A DNA stretch of 6,964 bases from Bacteroidales bacterium (GTDB lineage Bacteria > Bacteroidota > Bacteroidia > Bacteroidales > 4484-276). The position numbers and the translations under genes were made by a program. Shown piece by piece: positions 5,675 to 6,964 of this stretch. The stretch spans positions 1 to 6,964 of the forward strand of contig JAOZRY010000155.1 of NCBI GenBank assembly GCA_029939965.1, given 5' to 3'. The notes beneath the pieces were generated by a model. It was given only the letters and a program-made list of their open reading frames with translations. It had not been told where the DNA came from and did no database searches. Every line of letters starts with the position of its first letter. Position 1 is the stretch's first letter.

Positions 5675-6766
5675 TTATCCTTTGTAAAAAGGTAGTTTTA
5701 CAATTACAGCTTTCAATAGTTTCTTTCGTACTTTTATATAAATTTCGTTTCCAAATTTAGCATTGGGTGTTGCAACATACCCCAAACCTATTGCTTTTTT
5801 GAGCGATGGCGACATTGTGCCCGATGTAACTTCACCAATCACATTTCCTTCTGCATCACAAATTTCGTAATGCTGCCGTGGAATACCTTTGTCGATCATT
5901 TCAAAACCACGAAGTCGTTTTGTGGGTTTGTTTTCTTTAATATTAAAATGATAATCGCGATTTATAAATCGATTCTCATCAGTAAATTTTGTAATCCAGC
6001 CCAAACCGGCTTCTATTGGAGAGGTAGTATCGTTGATGTCGTTTCCGTACAGGCAGAAACCCATCTCAAGCCTTAGAGTATCGCGGGCTGCCAGTCCAAC
6101 GGCCTTGATGCCAAATTCTTCGCCGGCTTCAAAAACAGCATTCCAAATTTTTTCGGCATGAGCGTTATCGAAATAAATCTCGAAGCTATTTTTTTCGCCC
6201 GTGTATCCGGTCGCTGACATGTTTACATTGTGAATCCCGGCTAAGGTTACCATTTTGTAATGGTAAAATGGAATGGCAGAAAGATCGGTATCGGTAAGCT
6301 TTTGGAGCGTTTGCATTGCTTTTGGCCCCTGAATGGCTAATTGTGCTGTTTCATCAGAAGCATTTTGGAGTATGGCTTCTGCGGTATTTTGCTCATTTAC
6401 CCATTTCCAGTCTTTATCAATATTGGAAGCATTAACCACCAACATAAAACTTTCCTGACTAAAACGATACACTATTAAATCATCCACAATACCACCCTGA
6501 TTGTTAGGGAAACATGTGTATTGCGCCTGACCATCAACAATCTTTGATAAATCGTTTGAGGTAATTCTTTGCACAAGTTCAAATGCTTTAGGCCCTTTTA
6601 CCCAAAATTCGCCCATGTGCGATACATCAAATACGCCAACCTTTGTACGTACTATTTCGTGTTCGGCGTTAATACCTTCAAATTGAACAGGCATATTATA
6701 TCCTGCAAAAGAAACCATTTTAGCCCCTAATGCTTCATGCATTTTTGTGAAAGCTGTGTTTTTCAT
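5675..6766 (-). CDS. gcvT: Aminomethyltransferase, glycine cleavage system T protein
   Basis: GcvT takes the aminomethyl group from lipoyl-GcvH to tetrahydrofolate, releasing ammonia and forming 5,10-methylene-THF. It is cytosolic and part of the four-protein glycine cleavage system. The chosen ATG (6766-6764) gives 363 residues, the standard length, starting MKNTAFTKMHEALGAKM as in homologues; an in-frame TTG at 6778 would add only four. Visible motifs are FAGYNMPVQF (20-29), VFDVSHMGE (45-53), QYTCFPNNQGGIVDDLIVY (83-101), whose first Asp of the DD pair is the folate-site catalytic aspartate, GYTGE (187-191), ARDTLRLEMGF (227-237) and TTSPIEAGLGW. The C-terminal barrel domain includes GIPR and GEVTSGTMSPSL. 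It appears intact. gcvH and gcvP are not in the window, so the system is dispersed here or continues beyond the edge. It has its own promoter (6793-6821) and terminator (5622-5651), so it looks monocistronic. Confidence 0.96.
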   Translation of the reverse strand: MKNTAFTKMHEALGAKMVSFAGYNMPVQFEGINAEHEIVRTKVGVFDVSHMGEFWVKGPKAFELVQRITSNDLSKIVDGQAQYTCFPNNQGGIVDDLIVYRFSQESFMLVVNASNIDKDWKWVNEQNTAEAILQNASDETAQLAIQGPKAMQTLQKLTDTDLSAIPFYHYKMVTLAGIHNVNMSATGYTGEKNSFEIYFDNAHAEKIWNAVFEAGEEFGIKAVGLAARDTLRLEMGFCLYGNDINDTTSPIEAGLGWITKFTDENRFINRDYHFNIKENKPTKRLRGFEMIDKGIPRQHYEICDAEGNVIGEVTSGTMSPSLKKAIGLGYVATPNAKFGNEIYIKVRKKLLKAVIVKLPFYKG

Positions 6767-6792
6767 AATTATTCGCAATTAATATTTTGAGG

Positions 6793-6821
6793 CAAAAATA
6801 ATTTATTGAAGGTTAACCAAA
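6793..6821 (-). promoter_or_regulatory. Promoter of gcvT
   Basis: On the minus strand TTTG (6821-6818) lies 17 bases before TATTTTTG (6800-6793); both match the Bacteroidota -33 and -7 consensus exactly. Transcription would start near 6788, leaving a leader of about 20 bases before the ATG at 6766. The spacer carries the palindrome GGTTAACC (6811-6818). There is no sign of a glycine riboswitch: the leader is far too short. Confidence 0.6.
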
Positions 6822-6856
6822 AATTATATTTCCTTTCATTTTCGTACTATCGTATT

Positions 6857-6895
6857 AATAATACCCCAAATTGTGTAGAAGAATTGGGGATTATT
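6857..6895. other. Strong stem-loop upstream of gcvT, possible terminator of an off-window gene
   Basis: AATAAT-A-CCCCAA (6857-6869) pairs with TTGGGG-ATTATT (6884-6895): twelve pairs with a single bulged A and a 14-base loop. Neither strand has a clean T-run after it, though the minus strand continues GGGGTATTATTAATAC. It may end transcription of a gene beyond the right edge. A 23-codon open frame on the minus strand ends with TAA at 6893-6891, inside the stem, but its product is not recognisable, so no gene is called. Confidence 0.45.
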
Positions 6896-6926
6896 CATGC
6901 AATGGTTTATGGTGAGAAATATTTTG

Positions 6927-6957
6927 GGCGGCTACAGGCTTTCCGTTTGTAGTTGCC
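6927..6957 (+). other. Stem-loop at right edge, unassigned
   Basis: GGCGGCTACA (6927-6936) pairs with TGTAGTTGCC (6948-6957), ten pairs around an 11-base loop. Two of the pairs are G-U on the plus strand and would be C-A mismatches on the minus strand, which points to a plus-strand RNA. Local G+C is higher than in the neighbouring intergenic DNA. It is cut off by the window end. It could be the edge of an RNA gene, a repeat or a mobile element; I do not recognise it. Confidence 0.3.
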
Positions 6958-6964
6958 TTGTGCC

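Noticed and set aside
5753..5786. TAAATTTG with TTTG 22 bases upstream inside gcvT as an mpl promoter
   Set aside because: It lies within coding sequence and upstream of the terminator, so it would not bypass it; such matches are expected by chance in AT-rich DNA.
6767..6788. Glycine riboswitch in front of gcvT
   Set aside because: The predicted leader is only about 20 bases, and no paired glycine aptamer pattern is present upstream.
6896..6964. Short open frames on both strands reaching the right edge
   Set aside because: They are only about 20 codons each, with no recognisable sequence, and they overlap strong stem-loops; they cannot be supported as genes.
1..6964. A novel defence, phage, CRISPR or mobile system
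   Set aside because: All substantial genes are conserved housekeeping or lineage-core genes, with no repeats in arrays, transposase, integrase or toxin-antitoxin pair.

Overview
The window looks like an ordinary housekeeping stretch of a chromosome from the Bacteroidota, most likely a marine or gut-type member of Bacteroidales/Marinilabiliales. The evidence is the low G+C content, the lack of clear Shine-Dalgarno sequences, several matches to the Bacteroidota promoter consensus (TTTG, about 17-20 bases, TAnnTTTG), and genes whose sequences have the Bacteroidota form (DUF2851, the short coiled-coil gene before zapA, RNase Y, GcvT, Mpl). The genus assignment is inference.

Left block, 1-1563, all on the minus strand. 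In transcription order it runs: a small coiled-coil protein (1276-1563), the cell-division protein ZapA (964-1254), a 322-base intergenic region that probably encodes a 6S-type regulatory RNA (about 709-869), and the first 213 codons of RNase Y (1-641, cut by the window edge). A good promoter lies just upstream of the coiled-coil gene (1597-1625). A second, near-consensus promoter lies directly before the putative 6S RNA.

Middle block, plus strand. A 253-base AT-rich divergent region (1564-1816) separates the left block from a DUF2851 protein (1817-3100) of unknown function. A 94-base gap with a perfect 14-bp palindrome follows, then a two-helix potassium channel with a cytosolic RCK/TrkA domain (3195-4205).

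Right block, minus strand, convergent with the channel. gcvT (glycine cleavage T protein, 5675-6766) has its own promoter and is followed by a strong intrinsic terminator. Immediately beyond lies mpl (murein tripeptide recycling ligase, 4230-5603). The terminator overlaps the longest possible mpl reading frame, and this fixes the mpl start at 5603.

The last ~185 bases (6780-6964) contain the gcvT promoter and two strong stem-loops but no gene that I recognise. I see no mobile element, CRISPR array, phage or defence system. The points most worth following up are the 6S RNA candidate, a possible nuclease/Fe-S signature in DUF2851, the coiled-coil partner of ZapA, and the gcvT-mpl terminator, which leaves no room for an mpl promoter downstream of it.
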